DNA from: Ichthyosporea sp. XGB-2017a | Lineage: Eukaryota > Opisthokonta > Ichthyosporea | Direction of reading: 5' to 3' | DNA: 37,933 nt | Assembly: GCA_002811675.1 (NCBI GenBank) | Contig: PDIM01010337.1 | Span: 25,253 to 63,185 of the forward strand | Shown here: piece by piece, positions 9,869 through 21,400 of the stretch | How the letters are laid out: every line of letters begins with the position of its first letter | How positions within the stretch are numbered: position 1 is the stretch's first letter | Program-made: the position numbers and the translations under genes | Notes under the pieces: model-generated | Databases searched by the model: none | What the model was told of the DNA's origin: nothing | Seen by the model: the letters and a program-made list of their open reading frames with translations, nothing else

Positions 9869-10221
9869 GCTACTGAAAGATGTAAAGAAAAGTGGCTTTT
9901 TGTTGCTGTATGAAGTAGGTTGTAGGGTGGGGAAGGAGCTCGAGTACAAGTCGAAGTTAGAGTTGAATATTCGCCTAATATTGAACCTTGGCTGAGCTTA
10001 AGATGCTCTTTCCGTGTCAATTATCGCTAGGAAAAAGGCAGGGAGAAAGAGAGAGGGGGGGAGAGGGGGAGAAATTGGGACAAGGGAACCAAAGGAAGGC
10101 ATATCTCTTCACTAACACAAAACACACTCAAGAGACGAGGCTTACATGTTATCCCTCCATGGTACTCTTTATTCAACTGTCAACAATAAAAGGAATATCT
10201 AGTATGTATTTATATATAAAT

Positions 10222-10227
10222 TTTATT
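10222..10227 (-). terminator. Polyadenylation signal of ECT1
   Basis: Reads AATAAA on the coding strand, about 150 nt after the stop of the leftward ectodomain gene. A second copy is at 10168-10173. Confidence 0.45.
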
Positions 10228-10261
10228 TACATTTCCAGGCCTGGAGATAGGAAGAGAGATG

Positions 10262-10282
10262 GAGAGAGAGAGAGAGAGAGAG
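10262..10282 (+). repeat. GA dinucleotide microsatellite
   Basis: An uninterrupted (GA)n run of about 21 bases in the convergent 3' region between EMC8/9 and ECT1. Confidence 0.85.
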
Positions 10283-10378
10283 CGGGTAGTGGAAGAATTC
10301 ATCCTCCCTTCTCCCCATTTTTTGTTGTTTTCGCTTGTACTTTTCTTTTTCCTTTTTGTTTCAGTTGAAGCCAGTTAA

Positions 10379-12064
10379 TTACTCGCCAGTTGGAGGGCAT
10401 TGACCAGAGGAGCGCTCGCATACAGTTTCAAAAGCACTGTCACAGGCCATCTTCAAATTCGAACCCCCCAAGCAACGGAATTCTTTCTCGGGGTAGCCAT
10501 ACTCAATAGCTGAAGTAAATTCACCCAACAATGCCAGCATCCGAGAATCACTCTCAACATTAAATGAAACAGAAGACGGCGTGCCTTGCTCTTTCCCAAG
10601 TGCAATGCAACATGCAGCCATTGTGCGAAGGATTGTGCAGTAATTGTAGTCATGCGATGCAGACTCGAAACCAGTAGTAGGCGGAACAACTTCGAGAGCA
10701 ACCTCTACGTTTGAATTCGATCCACCTGGTAAAGCATATCTGTTTTTGTTATTTCCAATGGAAGGAATTCTTATATCAGCAGGGCATTCGGTTCCATTTT
10801 TAGTGCGGAACGCGACGGGGTCATGCAATCTGAGGTTACTCACAAATTCACTATAAGTGGCAGTGATGTTCCCATAGGGATTTACCTTCATATCAACAAA
10901 GTCATTAGGATAAAAGTCAAAGTCAGCTTCAGCACTGCTGTATTGCTTGAGCTCAAAGTAAGCTGTGGTTTTGTTTGCTTCTGGGTTGGACTCAAATTCA
11001 GCAGTCAGGTTTCCAAATCCAAAGTTAAAAATACCACCAACGCTTTCAGTAGGTCCTGAGATATAAAATTTCTGGGGCATACCACTTGTCCAGTTAGACA
11101 AGAAAAACTGAACACTATCCAAAGAGGAAAAGGTCTGCTTAATTTCAATAGCAGTATTAGGGAACACGTTGTTGCCTTTCCTAAGACTCACATCTGGTAC
11201 AGCTAAGGTACCAAAAACTTCTCCAGTTTCGTACTGTCTCAAATTGAACTTCATATCTCCAAGACCGGGCATATCGACGCTTGATGGGTTGTTGATAGAC
11301 AATGTTGTTGTTCCCGAAAGACTAGTTGTGGTAGAGTCGTTCAAAACAAGATTACCAATTTTGATATCATTCAGTCCAACGGCTGGGAACGCGACATCTT
11401 CAGACCACATGACTTCAAAATTCAAAGAAATACCCATGTTAGTCAGCAAACTGACAGCACTATTGAAGTTCCAGATTGACACTTCTCCTTGAAACATCCT
11501 GTTCCAAATTGTTGCCATAGCTCCATTTTTGTATGCAAAGAGTTTGCTGTCAAACTGGAACTCCTTTGCCACTTCAGGTTCTAATTCCATGATCGGAAAT
11601 TTGATTTCAGCAACACTATCTCCAGGCTTGATTCCTGAAGCAAATGCCGCGTCTTGAAGGGTCTGGGAAAGCTTATGAACAGATTTTCCAATTAACAACC
11701 CATCTCTGACTTCCAAATTAGAAGGATTAATAGTGATAGGAGATGCCCCAGCAAGGGCCATGTTGGCATTTGCCTTCACAGTAAGGTAATAGTCGGTCTG
11801 GTTATCAGTTTTGAGATAATCAATGGGCCCCAACTGGATATTGGTAAAGTCCAAAGTAGTTGCGTCAATAGAGTTCTGTGCCATGCTCTTGGACAGCTCC
11901 ACCCACACAATGGGGGCCACAATACATAAGATTACAGGGTAGATGGCCAATACGATAAGAAACAGATTTGTAAAGTTAGACAAAAGGTAGTATAAAGCGG
12001 GACTGCTTTTCTTTGCATTTCTCTTAAAAGGAGAATCTTCGATGATGATATTGCGAACACCCAT
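10379..12064 (-). CDS. ECT1: type II membrane protein with DUF3712/Tag1-like ectodomain
   Basis: This 561-residue protein has a short basic N-terminus, one membrane helix (about 31-55) and a large extracytoplasmic domain with several N-x-S/T sites. Two stretches look like LEA14/DUF3712-type beta-sandwiches, as in fungal vacuolar Tag1. The clearer is about 245-330, with NNPSSVDMPGLGDMKFNL followed by a VPDVSLRKGNNVFP-type edge. The C-terminal module is cysteine-rich and carries C476-x3-R-x2-AA-C485-C486, the signature shared with ECT2 and the GH9 fusion. WTSGMPQKFYISGP is matched by WASGLNQTVTMKGP in the GH9 protein. The function is unknown. A lipid- or glucan-binding scaffold role is possible because of its neighbours. 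The start is the first ATG and places the helix correctly. The gene is divergent from cellulose synthase 1. Confidence 0.72.
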   Translation of the reverse strand: MGVRNIIIEDSPFKRNAKKSSPALYYLLSNFTNLFLIVLAIYPVILCIVAPIVWVELSKSMAQNSIDATTLDFTNIQLGPIDYLKTDNQTDYYLTVKANANMALAGASPITINPSNLEVRDGLLIGKSVHKLSQTLQDAAFASGIKPGDSVAEIKFPIMELEPEVAKEFQFDSKLFAYKNGAMATIWNRMFQGEVSIWNFNSAVSLLTNMGISLNFEVMWSEDVAFPAVGLNDIKIGNLVLNDSTTTSLSGTTTLSINNPSSVDMPGLGDMKFNLRQYETGEVFGTLAVPDVSLRKGNNVFPNTAIEIKQTFSSLDSVQFFLSNWTSGMPQKFYISGPTESVGGIFNFGFGNLTAEFESNPEANKTTAYFELKQYSSAEADFDFYPNDFVDMKVNPYGNITATYSEFVSNLRLHDPVAFRTKNGTECPADIRIPSIGNNKNRYALPGGSNSNVEVALEVVPPTTGFESASHDYNYCTILRTMAACCIALGKEQGTPSSVSFNVESDSRMLALLGEFTSAIEYGYPEKEFRCLGGSNLKMACDSAFETVCERSSGQCPPTGE

Positions 12065-13362
12065 TATGATATGTCAAACAAAACAAAAGAAAAGTACTAA
12101 ACAACAAATTTCAAGATTCACAAAAACTAAACAAACAACTAAAAGAATAATAAACTTGATTTACAACTTTTTTTTGAAATAATTCAAGATCTCAACTCAA
12201 ACTCCACAAAGCTAGGGACGAACAGAAATACAAAAGACATATATACAGAGAGAGAAAGGGTGGACAGCCAGGGAACAAGGGAAGGATGGGGCTAACAAAG
12301 ACCCCTGCAGAATTTCCATACCAGACTCGATGTTAGTTTGTTTCGGGCCCTGCGGTTGCAGAGACTCGCGCATCCTATAACCTGCCCACGGGAGTTTGCC
12401 ATTAATAAGGGTCCCTTGTCACTGCACATTTTAACGGGCATTTCAATGAACAATGGATTACATTCCATTCCCAGCTGATAGCGTTTAGTTCACCACTAAT
12501 CACACCATTCTAGAGGTCTAAACCCCTTTAACACTCTGCTGTCGGGGACCCGATCCATTCACAGATATGCTTCCCTTTCAGCTTCTTGCATTGCCCTTTC
12601 CCCTTTAACTAAATATGTTGATTTGTACCACTCAATTTTCCCTTATTTTCGGCTCTTTATGCTCTTATGATTCAGGCTCCTTGATAAAGGGGGTTTGGGG
12701 CTCTTCGACACGGTGTTTTGGAAGAGGCTCTATTAGTCGCAACAGGCATACTAGAGGGGTCTATTTCATCCTAGCCGTAACCCCAAGAGCAAGAGGCTCC
12801 AAGGTCTTGGCCCTAAACTTCGCATTGGACCGAGTTTGAAAAGCTACAGCTGGTCGCGGAGGTTTAAATGAATTAACGCTAGTACATATCTGCACTGTAC
12901 TCATCACTTACCATAGAATGGATCGGGGCTCCAGTGATAATAAGGGAGATGGGGGCATGAAAAGCCACAAGACTCGAGCAAAACACTCCTTCCCTTCATT
13001 TTATGCATTCATATTTGTCCTAATATTTGATCCTACCCCCCTCTCCCTTAACCTTCTGTGCGCGAGCTTCCCTCTCCGCAACCCGGCACCGACCCACCTC
13101 TAGATAGATGGGAGTCCACAATGCAAGGATGAGGAATTCTGAGGCCTGTCCTGCTCTACACCACCTTCCACTCCCCTCCCCTCCCCGGCCTTTTGCTTTT
13201 TAAGACGCGCAATGCTGCATTTTCATTTCGAGGATTTGTGAAAATCTTGTTTTGTTTTGTTTTGGTTTAGTGTATGATTTATATTTGGGATTGAGAAACA
13301 AGAAGTAAATTTTGTGTGATTCTGATAATTGTCATTTGCGAAAGAAACTCAAAACATTAATT
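12065..13362. promoter_or_regulatory. Bidirectional promoter region of ECT1 and cellulose synthase 1
   Basis: These 1.3 kb contain no credible gene. The region holds an exact 12-bp inverted pair (described separately), CCAGCTG at 12471-12477 and CAGCTGG at 12848-12854. CTCCCC repeats (13171-13188) and TTTTG repeats (13248-13266) lie just before the synthase start. The two genes presumably share regulation through it; this is inferred from the layout. Confidence 0.5.
12549..12927. promoter_or_regulatory. 12-bp inverted pair CCCGATCCATTC / GAATGGATCGGG
   Basis: CCCGATCCATTC lies at 12549-12560 and its exact reverse complement at 12916-12927. The core CCGATCCA also occurs in both other divergent promoters of the cellulose block (23761-23769; 29351-29360, 29494-29503 and 29551-29560). 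One arm pointing to each divergent gene suggests a binding site for a shared regulator. The factor is unknown. Confidence 0.45.
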
Positions 13363-15312
13363 ATGTCTTACAGTAAAAGTGAAAACGATCATTACCCTGT
13401 TGCTTCGGACGAGGCTGAGTATGATGACACTGCTATTTTATTGGATTCACAGGCAGAAGAGGATGCATTTGTGAATGGAAATGGCGAAGATTACGGCAAG
13501 GACGAAATTGACAAGCAATTCAAGACGAAATCATTCAGCCCTCACTGGGTTATCAAGCCCGATGGTGGACGTATTGCCATTGCTCGTACTTTGGCTGTCC
13601 TTCACATTATTGCTGCCATTGCCTATCTTGTGTATCGTCCCATGAGCACCATTGGTGATGCTGCTGAAATTGGAACCGGAACCAAAGCGTATCAGATTAT
13701 TTTCTACTGTGGGGAGATTTTGTCTCTTATAACGTTCTTCTTCACCATTTTGGAGAGATGGGCCCCAATTGAGAGAAAGTGTGTGATGTTTAATGCAATG
13801 CAGCCCCCTCTCCCTAGAGAGCAATGGCCCAGTGTTGCTATTTTTGTATGTACTTATAACGAAGAGGTTGAGCTGGTGAAAACGACTTCACTCGCTGCAT
13901 GTGATATTGACTACCCGGAGGATTTGCTTAATGTCTACTTGTGTGACGACGGAAGAGACCCGGAGAAGAAAGAAATGATCAAGGAATGCAAGCGCCCTAA
14001 CTTGAAGTATATCACCCGTAATAACAATGAGCACGCCAAAGCGGGTAACATTAACAATGCCATGTCTTTGACACAGTCGGACCTCATTGTAATCCTCGAT
14101 GCTGACTTTATACCTTCCAGACTTTTCTTACAGAAGACCCTTCCGTACTACTACGATTATGACTTCGATAGTGGGGTGCTGAAGTTTAATGAGAAAGTTG
14201 GGTTTGTTCAGACTCCACAATATTTTGGAAACATTAATGCTAACGAGGACCCTTTTGATGTCCGTTCGACGTTCTTTTTTGAATGGCTTATTCCCGGAAG
14301 AGATGGATTGAACAGTACACCTTGCATTGGAACTAACTTTCTAGCAAGTCGAGTTGCCATGGACAGCATTGGAGGTATGCCTACTGGATCTGTGACCGAA
14401 GATGTGTACATGAGTATGTTGATGCAGGCAAAAGGATATTTGTGCTATTATGTGAAAGAATATCTGTGCATTGGAATTGGACCTGAAACTCTTAGTGGTA
14501 TTTTTCGTCAACGTTCGCGCTGGACTAAGGGTATGTACCAGATTATGTTTTCCAAGGATAATCCATTGTTCCTGAAAGGCCTTACCTTCTCGCAGCGGAT
14601 GTCGTACTTTGCTGGAGGATGGAATTATGGCATGGCTTTTGTTACATTGCTCTTTATGATTTCTGTCCCCCTCTTTTTGGTATTTCATATCGCTCCTATG
14701 CAGCTCCCTGATTACAAGACTTTTGTATTCGTATTTATGCCTTTTGCTATTACAAGTTTCATGTACACATTCTTTATTCAATATGCGGGAGACAATGTCT
14801 ACACGTCTGCAGTCAGTGGTACAATATACTCTCAGCTTTTCAATTACTATATTGTGAAAGCGTTCTTTGTATCTTTGTACAGAGTAGAAATGAAGTTTAA
14901 AGTCACAATCAAATCTGGGGTTGATGCGAGTACAAGAGAAATTATGGAGAATATGAAAAAAGTTAGGTATAACATATTCTGGTCATTGTTGCTCGTTTTC
15001 AGTATCATCTATGGTCTTGCCAACCCCCTGTTTTTTTATGATAATTTTGGATATAAGATGAAGGGTGGAGACATTCTAATGAGTATTTCATTGGCTATGG
15101 CTTTCTACTACCTCATTCCAAATTTGACTGGAATCTTCATGGCTTTGCATCGCGCAGATCCTGTTCATCCCATTATGCACTGGGTGCCGGTGTCGCACCT
15201 TATCCAGTCTTTGGCCTTGATGGCTACCGCAATTTTCATCTTTTACCAGGGTATATTTGTCTTTGGAGAGGATGTCTGGCCAGACTATTATGACAGTACC
15301 ACAACATTCTAA
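13363..15312 (+). CDS. Cellulose synthase 1, BcsA-type GT2 catalytic subunit
   Basis: This is a processive beta-1,4-glucan synthase that uses UDP-glucose and extrudes the chain through its own membrane channel. It has 649 residues in one exon. An acidic N-terminus precedes two membrane helices (about 70-135). The GT2 core has D195-D196-G, D246-A-D248, T345-E-D347 and Q383-R-S-R-W387, so all catalytic motifs are intact. C-terminal helices follow. The gating-loop motif F512-K-V-T-x-K517 matches BcsA FxVTxK. There is no PilZ domain after the last helix, so c-di-GMP control as in bacteria is not expected. The ATG at 13363 is chosen because the frame has no earlier ATG. The closest recognisable relative in the window is cellulose synthase 2. 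The plant-specific P-CR and CSR insertions are absent, so this is the bacterial/amoebozoan/algal type. AATAAA lies at 15451. Confidence 0.93.
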   Translation: MSYSKSENDHYPVASDEAEYDDTAILLDSQAEEDAFVNGNGEDYGKDEIDKQFKTKSFSPHWVIKPDGGRIAIARTLAVLHIIAAIAYLVYRPMSTIGDAAEIGTGTKAYQIIFYCGEILSLITFFFTILERWAPIERKCVMFNAMQPPLPREQWPSVAIFVCTYNEEVELVKTTSLAACDIDYPEDLLNVYLCDDGRDPEKKEMIKECKRPNLKYITRNNNEHAKAGNINNAMSLTQSDLIVILDADFIPSRLFLQKTLPYYYDYDFDSGVLKFNEKVGFVQTPQYFGNINANEDPFDVRSTFFFEWLIPGRDGLNSTPCIGTNFLASRVAMDSIGGMPTGSVTEDVYMSMLMQAKGYLCYYVKEYLCIGIGPETLSGIFRQRSRWTKGMYQIMFSKDNPLFLKGLTFSQRMSYFAGGWNYGMAFVTLLFMISVPLFLVFHIAPMQLPDYKTFVFVFMPFAITSFMYTFFIQYAGDNVYTSAVSGTIYSQLFNYYIVKAFFVSLYRVEMKFKVTIKSGVDASTREIMENMKKVRYNIFWSLLLVFSIIYGLANPLFFYDNFGYKMKGGDILMSISLAMAFYYLIPNLTGIFMALHRADPVHPIMHWVPVSHLIQSLALMATAIFIFYQGIFVFGEDVWPDYYDSTTTF

Positions 15313-15450
15313 AGATCTCTTTTCTTGCAAATATTATCCTATTATATCTAGTGTCAGTTTGTCATTTACAACTTTCTGGTAGGAATGGCATATAGGCATC
15401 TCTCCAGGAAAAGTACCATGCCTCTTCTAAATTATGTAAAAATCACTTTT

Positions 15451-15456
15451 AATAAA
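15451..15456 (+). terminator. Polyadenylation signal of cellulose synthase 1
   Basis: AATAAA about 140 nt after the TAA stop, in the 294-bp convergent gap before the serine protease gene. On the other strand, TTTATT at 15564-15569 serves that protease gene. Confidence 0.55.
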
Positions 15457-15606
15457 ACTCATATCTCGCCAGACGAGTTACCTTTTAGCTTCACATATCT
15501 TTCGTAAATAGGGCAAAGAATAAGTATTATAAAGCCTATTTACATTTCAACAAAAGATATCGTTTTATTACAATAGACAAAGTCCAATTCGAATTTGCAG
15601 CAACAG

Positions 15607-17995
15607 TTAAAACATCAAAAACAACGATGAGCATACCGCAGTTAAGCTCACAAAAATGTGCATTCCATCTTTAACAATCGAGAAACCATCACCGGTCCTG
15701 AACGCAGCTTCACGAGAAGAGATCTTGCCTGCAGTGAACCCAAGGCCTGCGTCTGTATTAGTGTTAAGGGCAGATATCGAAGAGCTCAAAGTGTCACTGC
15801 CAACCACAAAAGGTGTGTTAGCTTCGGTTCCAAAGGCAACAAAAGATACTTTCGTGCCAAGTGAATCATAAGAGACGTCAGTAACTTGAACGTCGCTTGA
15901 TGCAATAGTTACCGTTTTTCGAGGAGCAGGAGAGAATCTTGCTATAGATTTGTAATCTTCAATTAACTGCCCGGCAATCAGCTCGCGATATTTTGAAAAA
16001 ACCTGTTTAAATCTCGTTTCAGTAACAGACCCAAGGTAGACTGTAACTGCTTGAGCCAATACCGTCGAATTTACAGAAGAGACAGGAATAGAGGCTACAG
16101 TTACTAAAGATGTAATTGAACTCGTTATCAACTGCGCAAGAGTGCAATCAAGCACTGCTGTACCCTGTGCAAATGTTAAAGATAGCCCCTCAAGTTGTGC
16201 AGTTGTATTTTGGCCGGCACTACCAGCGAAAGCGAGCACATAGGATTTGCCACTGGTTACTGTGTAAGTTAACGAGCTTGATGTTAAGCTTGAAGCACTT
16301 GTTGACGCACATTTTGGGTTTGATTCTACCCACGTGCTGTTTACTTCAGCAATGGTTGCCAATAAATCTTTGGACGCAGGGAGAGTAATCGTCACAGTTC
16401 CTCCAGTTTTTACCGTGAACACATACGTTGCTACTGGAGAGAAGACCACTTGTGCATTGGCCGAGCTGCACGTTGTCCACAAATCAGCTCGTGTCTGCAT
16501 ATTCCAAACGTCTGATGTTGCTGCATTCATGTACCTTAAGGTTGTGGTAGTAGATCCAGAAACAGGGCATATTTTGGTGGCAGCTACATTTCCTAGAACA
16601 GAGAAGCCTTGGACAGAGCCATCGGCATAGTCAATGAACATAAGCACTACTTGCTGATTGACGGGCCATGAGCCACTGAGAGGAAGAACGGTCACATCAT
16701 ATGTTTGCCCTGCATCCAAAGTCACATTATATCCACTGGTCACTTGGCCATTTATCAACACCGTTTGATGATTGGTGTTGTATTGTGCTTGAATACCAAG
16801 GATTCTAGATGAGCCGGCATTGTTTTTGACTGTATATTTGAATTGCTGACTAGTGGCAAAGAGCCCCTCATAAAGGTATTGGTATGAAAACCTACTAGCC
16901 CCTCCACTTATTACCTGGATGTTCTGCACTGAGCTTGGACTGTCTACGTACGCTGCCAGTTGTGATGTTGTTATAAGAGTTTCAAACGCCGTTCCATCAC
17001 TACCACATCCATTTAAAGAACACTCATGAGAAACATAACAATCTGCGCTTGCGCTTTTGACAAAATCCACTTGACCAGTAACTAACGCTCCAGTAACTTT
17101 TCCCGTTGAATAGTTAACAACTGCAGAACCACTATTTCCCTGATACGAATCTAGTGTGGCTTTGTAATTAACTTCAGAGGATGTCTTGATGTTGCCGTTA
17201 GCATCCACCTTCAAAGGGAGGCCAAAAGGAAATCCGGCTATGGCAAGCCTAGTATCCACAGCCTGCTTCGAAGTATCCAAAGTCAGAGGGGATCTACCCG
17301 CTACAGCACGATCGAGTTCAAAGACAGCATAATCTACAGTGTATATGGTTGTAGTGCCATCGTTAGCCGTATACAGGATATTATACTGCTGCCTTGAAAG
17401 AAGTGTCTTGCACGAATACACATTTGTGGCAAAATCTACATTGTTGAAGTCATATGAATTTGAAGATTGATTAATTTGAAATCCGAAAACAATTTTCGTA
17501 TCATCGCACGAACTTTGCTGCGTCAAACAATGCCCAGCAGTGGCCATTCTCGTACTGCTTATAAGCCAACCTATTTACATAAGTTTCAGCATGAAAACGG
17601 AGAAATAAACATTTTTAGCTGACTATCAAACTACATTATAAATAAGGTGTTTAAGTGAAAGTCATATTACCTGTACAGAAAGGCAGTGTAGTTTGTCCAT
17701 AGAAAGGCTCTGTCGTACACAAATCATTGGTCAGATACTTGGTAAACGCGCCGCTCGAGGAAATAGTGCTGGTTCCGATGTATTTACTACGTACAAGAGC
17801 TCCAGTTGCCGCAACCAAAGGCTCTAGCACAACCTTGTTGCTATCCGTCGACACTGTATAGGCTTCTTTTAAATCGTTCGTGCCGTACACTACTTTTCCG
17901 CCTGGCTCACTTCTACTTTCCTCGGTGGCCTGAGCTTGTGCCAACAAAAACGAGGAGTACACAGCAAGGAGGATTAATATTTTGCAACTTTTCAT
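15607..17995 (-). CDS. Secreted glutamyl-endopeptidase-like serine protease (S1B, two exons)
   Basis: This is a trypsin-fold serine protease of the V8/glutamyl-endopeptidase branch that is common in bacteria. I infer exon 1 as 17995-17671 and exon 2 as 17570-15607. The 100-bp intron has donor GTAATA and acceptor AATAG and is phase 1, giving 762 residues. Splicing restores the canonical block FCTGWLISSTRMATAGHC with catalytic H122. D188 (TVDYAVFEL) and S255 (GNSGSAV) complete the triad. Residues 1-23 form a signal peptide when translation starts at the ATG at 17995; ATGs at 18019 and 18034 would precede it. After the protease domain come Ser/Thr-rich beta domains (about 320-620). A hydrophobic C-terminal tail suggests a GPI or membrane anchor. 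The role is unknown; it may process cell-surface proteins. Confidence 0.82.
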
Positions 17996-18475
17996 TCTGT
18001 TTTTAGGAAAATCAGTCATGATTACACAAAACATGCTCTACCCAAAATTGAACACTTTTTGCAAAGCTCAGAGTAGGGGTATAGTATATAATATGGCTCC
18101 ACTTCTACGTACTCTATTTCATCTGAAAACAGAAAAATCAGAAAAATTCAAACAAACTTTAAGCATGTGGATAACAAGATTTTCTCTCAACAGTAAAATT
18201 GGCCGTCCCACTTCTTTTCTGTACTTTGCATATATAATACAGTTAGATACATTAGATGAGTTACAAGTACAACATAGCTAAATAACCCGATGGCCCATGA
18301 GGGTTCAAATTACGACTGTATCCTCGCTAGTCTAAATATAGTAACCTCGCTTATCTATATTTAGAGTGATCTTACAGCCCCCTTGTCGTGAAAGGAAAAT
18401 CAAATTCGGTATTCGATTCGATTATTACAAATAAGGTTATAAAATTATTATAAATAACAAATCTTTTATAAGTTG
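17996..18475. other. Intergenic region between the two protease genes
   Basis: This is the promoter side of the serine protease gene and the 3' side of site-1 protease, both leftward. It is AT-rich. A 10-bp inverted repeat, TCTAAATATA (18331-18340) and TATATTTAGA (18356-18365), could form a hairpin with a 15-nt loop. Its role is unknown. No gene was seen. Confidence 0.4.
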
Positions 18476-21400
18476 TTAAACCAAAAATTGACGCTGACTT
18501 TCGTTTGCAAAGTGCCCAGGGCGCTTTCTTTGAAACACATTTTCTCTCCTTCGACATAAATATTTAAAGCACCTATGAAGAAATGGTCGACACACCACGA
18601 GCATTGCAACAGTGCACAGAAACAAAGCTGAAACATAAAGCCTCAGGTCACTTTCTTCCCTTTCTGAAGCTGTACTTCTTTTCTTACCAGGGGCATCATA
18701 ATCAGCATCGTTATCATACTTGCCAATGGTCATCCAGGAATCCCGTTTCATCAAGGAGGGCATTGGAGGGCCACTATATGTTTTTTTCTTCAAATTCTTG
18801 TTTTCAAAGCACACCTCTTTAGATGTTTTACTATAAATAATTGGGTTTTGATTCTCAATAACTTTGCTGTACTTATGAAATAGTGTTGAAGGAAGCCGAT
18901 TTACATCTTTGAAGTCAGGGTCAACATATGCATCAGTCAAATACATCATGCCAGCAAGCTTAGCTTCCACATGCTCATTTGACACTTTAAGGCTGGGATG
19001 AGCAATGGCCGAACCTGAAAAAAGGAGCAACATGTGTAGCAGCCAGAAGCAATCTACTTTCAATCCAGCACTGTCTAAACAACTTGAATCACCGAAAACA
19101 GCAATGCGCCCCGGGAGAGAACTGTTGGTCATGTTCGAAGTATTATTATTTTGCTTAACTTGATACATTCCCAGTATTGGTTTAAACACAGACACTTTAG
19201 GTATATTGTTGACCATTTCTTCAACAACATCTACGAGGTGGTGCACACCAATCCACCCGCCTTTTGGAAACTTACCAATTGTAGTCCCTGATTGCACAAT
19301 GGTTCGAAACGATCCCTTTTCACTACGGAGAGAGGTACGCTCTTGGCCAGCATGAGCTTCCTGATCCTCTTCGACAGAAATTCCGCCATCGACAACCATG
19401 TCAGTAAATGCAATATCAAAAGGCTGCAGAAGATCATTGATTGCAGGGATATTAGAACCGCCAGTTTCAGCTTCGAACTTGGTTTGAGTATTGTCATCAA
19501 AAAATTCAATAGCTTTCATCATATGGGTGTTGTACCAATCCGAAAAGATTACAACTCCTAATCCAAATTCTTGAACATCTTTAGCAAGCTTTACCCTTTC
19601 TTCCTCGAAGAATTCTTCCTCACTGTCAACAATAAGCAAAGTACCATACTGTTCTGCGTCAAAACATAAAAATGATTCCGTTAATATTTCAATAAAGAAG
19701 CCATGGTGACGGAGGTAGTTATACATATCGTTAAAGTTTGTATGTATATGATCTCCATACCTATCAAGAGCTTCCGTTTTGATTCGCAAGTTGTCGCGAG
19801 GAAAATAACCAGACGGATAGCCAAGGTTATGAAACTGGTCCCACAATATCCTCTTTTCTCGATTTGGCCTTGGAACAATATCCAACAGCATTGGTAAACT
19901 AGCACTATGATTTGCGCCCTTTGACCATACGGTTAGCTCAACGTTGCCTTTTAATGTTCCCTTAAAAAATTCACCCTCTTCAGTTACAGTAATAAATAGT
20001 GCAATATATCCTGACCACGGCCACAATTGCGAAGAATATTCAAATTCGATTTGGACAAGTTTGTTTGCGTTCTTGGCAACCACATTCCCCATCACTTCTT
20101 CTACCACAAAAATAGGAGCCACTGAAATCTTCCCCATTTCATTTACCGCATTGAGAACTGTCACATTTACAACCTTTGGAACAGCACCAAAATACAACGG
20201 CTGCCCACTAAAAGGCCACATGTATGGTACCTCAGTCATATCGATATAAGGAGGTACCAAGCTAATATGCGGGGTGTATTTGGCAAGTGAAACGTGCGCG
20301 CCTTTAAGATTAAGTTTTCCCTGCCCTTGCTCAAACATATTAAAGGCCCGGGATCCTTTCCCAAAGTCATCTTCTTTAAACATAGGATTTGGTAGTTTAA
20401 CGGCAGAGGCCATCAAAATCTGCTTTATGGCCATGGGATTCCTATGCACAGGGTTATTCTTCGGTATAGCACTGATTAAAAGAGCAATAGCTCCAGCAAC
20501 CACAGGGGATGCCATAGAGGTACCGGACATTAGGCGGCAATTATCACCAAAACTGGCAGAGCTGCATAAATTGAAGCTATATGTTACAACATCTGGTTTC
20601 AAGCGGCCATAACCAAGTCGCATTCTCTTCCCTCCGGCACTCCGGCCTGCACGCATTGATTCCTTTGACAAAGATGGGGATGGGGTGACACTCTTGGACG
20701 TTATTTCCCAGGTCGTCATTCCTCGTGAGGAATATGTTGCAATAGAGTCGATCCATGTTACTCCACCAATACCGATAACATCGCTTTGATCACCCGGGTT
20801 AGCAAGGGTTCCATACAACGGCCCATCATTTCCTATGGCACTTACTACAACAACACCACTCGCAGTTACCTCCCAAACTTTTGACAAAAAAGCATAATCA
20901 TGAAAATCAGGACCACCCACAGAAAGATTTATGACCTGTATACCGTCCAAAAGAGCTTCATTAAAGGCGCCTAGAAGCCAACTGGTATACGACTTCTGCT
21001 CAGATGTGAAAACTTTGTACATGTACACGGAGGCTTCAGGTGCTAGACCACGGCACTTCGGCGCCCGAGACGCAATGAGGCCGCACACAAAAGTCCCATG
21101 ACCGATCAAATCGCCATCACCTTTGAAGCCTTCTTCGGTAAAGTCTTTTCTTTTAACAACACCAGCGGTCCCTTTTGCGTGGAAATGCGGATGGTTTTCC
21201 GCAACACCAGAATCAAACACTGCGACACGCACCCCCTTCCCCCTTATATTCTCACGCCATAGATGTTCAGCCCCTAGTACCCCTACCAGATCCCCCTGAC
21301 TACCATCAGCGCTAATACTACTAACTGGTGCCCTTCGTTCTCTTACAGCAAGTGGAGCATGCAAAGGAGAATCAGCAATAACGTACCTAATTTCGTCCGC

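Larger units (their letters stand above)
9869..10378. other. Convergent 3' region between EMC8/9 and ECT1
   Basis: I see no gene. AATAAA at 10185-10190 can serve EMC8/9. TTTATT at 10222-10227 and 10168-10173 can serve the leftward ECT1 gene. A purine-rich GGGAGAGGGGGAGA block lies near 10055-10072, and a GA microsatellite follows. Confidence 0.5.

Noticed and set aside
12615-13103. Short open frames in the ECT1/synthase 1 promoter
   Set aside because: Short, no recognisable domain, no splice signals that link them, and base composition like the rest of the intergenic region.
13312-13362. Upstream extension of cellulose synthase 1 from a TTG codon
   Set aside because: No ATG in the extension. 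The first ATG in frame is at 13363 and gives a normal acidic N-terminus.
18280-18370. GGGTTCAAATTACGA resembling a tRNA T-arm
   Set aside because: I could not build matching acceptor, D and anticodon stems around it on either strand. The nearby inverted repeat is a simple hairpin.
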